The notes under the pieces: generated by a model
The model's database searches: none
What the model was told of the DNA's origin: nothing
Seen by the model: only the letters and a program-made list of their open reading frames with translations
Shown here: in pieces, positions 6,168 through 7,076 of the stretch
Numbering within the stretch: the first letter of the stretch is position 1
Layout: every line of letters starts with the position of its first letter
DNA from: Desulfovibrio sp.
GTDB taxonomy: Bacteria; Desulfobacterota; Desulfovibrionia; Desulfovibrionales; Desulfovibrionaceae
Direction: 5' to 3'
DNA: 7,076 bases
Assembly (NCBI GenBank): GCA_031282465.1
Contig: JAITDR010000095.1
Coordinates: 1-7,076 of the forward strand
Translations under genes and position numbers: made by a program

Positions 6168-7076
6168 ATGAAAAAACTGTTCGGCACCGACGGCATACGC
6201 GGACGCGTCAACGTCTTCCCCATGCTCCCCGATATGGCCCTGCGCCTGGGGCTTGCCGCCGGAAGCCGTTTCCGCACCGGCGACCGCAGGCATCGCGTGG
6301 TGGTCGGCAAGGACACCAGGCTTTCCGGCTACATCTATGAGAACGCCCTGACCTCGGGCCTTTGCGCCGCGGGCATGGATGTTTTTCTGGTCGGGCCGTT
6401 GCCTACCCCGGCCATAGCCTTCCTGACCCGCAACATGCGCGCCGATTTCGGCATTGTCATTTCCGCTTCGCACAACCCTTTTGACGACAACGGCATCAAA
6501 TTTTTCGACTCGGGCGGTTTCAAGCTTCAGGACGGCGTGGAAGAAGCCGTTGCCGCGCTGGTGCTGGATCCGGAATGGGAATGCGACTATCCCGCGCCGG
6601 ACAAGGTGGGCAGAGCGTTCAAGGTCGACGATGCGCCGGGGCGCTATATCGTACACATCAAGAACAGTTTTCCGGCCGGTTTGACTCTGGACGGCCTGCG
6701 CGTAGTGCTGGACTGCGCCAACGGCGCCAACTACAAGGTCGCTCCCATGGCCCTCAAGGAACTGGGCGCCGAGGTCGTCAGCATCGGCGTAGAGCCGGAC
6801 GGCCTGAACATCAACCGGCAGTGCGGTTCCCTGCATCCCGAACGAGCCGCCGCCAAGGTGCGCGAAACCCGTGCCGACATCGGCCTGGCTCTGGACGGCG
6901 ACGCCGACCGCCTCACCGTTGTCGATGAAAACGGCAATATCCTCGACGGCGACCGGCTCATGGCCGTCTGCGCATTGGATCTTCTGGAGAAAGGCAAGCT
7001 GCCCGGCAACTTGCTGGTAAGCACGGTCATGAGCAACATGGCGCTGGAAGTGTTCATGCGCGAGCACGGCGGCAGG
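6168..7076 (+). CDS. glmM: Phosphoglucosamine mutase GlmM, N-terminal two thirds
   Basis: GlmM converts glucosamine-6-phosphate to glucosamine-1-phosphate, feeding UDP-GlcNAc for peptidoglycan and lipopolysaccharide. The frame opens [15 protein letters not shown] and runs without a stop to the window end: 303 residues of an expected total near 450. The phosphoserine loop is ISASHNP with catalytic S101 (E. coli S102). The metal-binding loop is DGDADR (243-248), and the substrate-side [10 protein letters not shown] segment is at 285-294. KDTRLSGY (48-55) is also typical. These identify GlmM rather than a generic phosphomannomutase, helped by the ybbR-like gene upstream on the same strand. The ATG at 6168 has AAAGGG (6157-6162) five bases upstream. 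No terminator lies in the 29-nt gap after the efflux gene, so the two are probably co-transcribed. The C-terminal domain is outside the window; no damage is seen. Confidence 0.96.
   Translation, partial: MKKLFGTDGIRGRVNVFPMLPDMALRLGLAAGSRFRTGDRRHRVVVGKDTRLSGYIYENALTSGLCAAGMDVFLVGPLPTPAIAFLTRNMRADFGIVISASHNPFDDNGIKFFDSGGFKLQDGVEEAVAALVLDPEWECDYPAPDKVGRAFKVDDAPGRYIVHIKNSFPAGLTLDGLRVVLDCANGANYKVAPMALKELGAEVVSIGVEPDGLNINRQCGSLHPERAAAKVRETRADIGLALDGDADRLTVVDENGNILDGDRLMAVCALDLLEKGKLPGNLLVSTVMSNMALEVFMREHGGR

Noticed and set aside
6135..7067. 310-codon open frame on the minus strand opposite glmM
   Set aside because: The + strand encodes an unmistakable GlmM with catalytic and metal-binding motifs; this is its shadow.

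Overview
The window looks like chromosomal DNA of a GC-rich, Gram-negative bacterium, most plausibly a sulfate-reducing deltaproteobacterium of the Desulfovibrio group. That placement is inferred from the ybbR/glmM pair, the style of the proteins and the GC-rich hairpin at the convergent junction. No ribosomal RNA gene or other decisive marker is present. I see no transposase, integrase, tRNA, CRISPR array or IS end.

Layout. (1) Bases 1-175 (+) hold the last 57 codons of a YbbR/CdaR-domain protein with an unusually lysine-rich tail. (2) Bases 176-310 are a convergent junction with two hairpins, one a perfect 10-bp stem. (3) Bases 311-2911 (-) are a full-length ClpB disaggregase, 866 aa. (4) Bases 2912-3273 are a 362-bp divergent intergenic region with a plausible sigma70-type promoter for clpB and a leader of roughly 180 nt. 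(5) Bases 3274-4548 (+) encode a 424-aa protein with two HD-type phosphohydrolase domains; the second has a complete HD-GYP signature, the first is divergent. (6) Bases 4732-6138 (+) encode an OprM/NodT-type outer-membrane efflux lipoprotein, 468 aa, with a good ribosome-binding site and a candidate promoter. (7) Bases 6168-7076 (+) are the first 303 codons of phosphoglucosamine mutase GlmM, cut by the window end.

How the genes fit together. From general knowledge, ybbR and glmM commonly sit side by side after the c-di-AMP cyclase gene cdaA. Here about 6 kb carrying an opposite-strand chaperone gene, a cyclic-dinucleotide phosphodiesterase candidate and an efflux outer-membrane gene lies between them. 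glmM now follows the efflux gene after only 29 nt, so it is probably transcribed from that gene's promoter. No periplasmic adaptor or RND pump gene is visible, so the efflux channel is an orphan within this window. The individual families are all known; the arrangement is the most interesting aspect.
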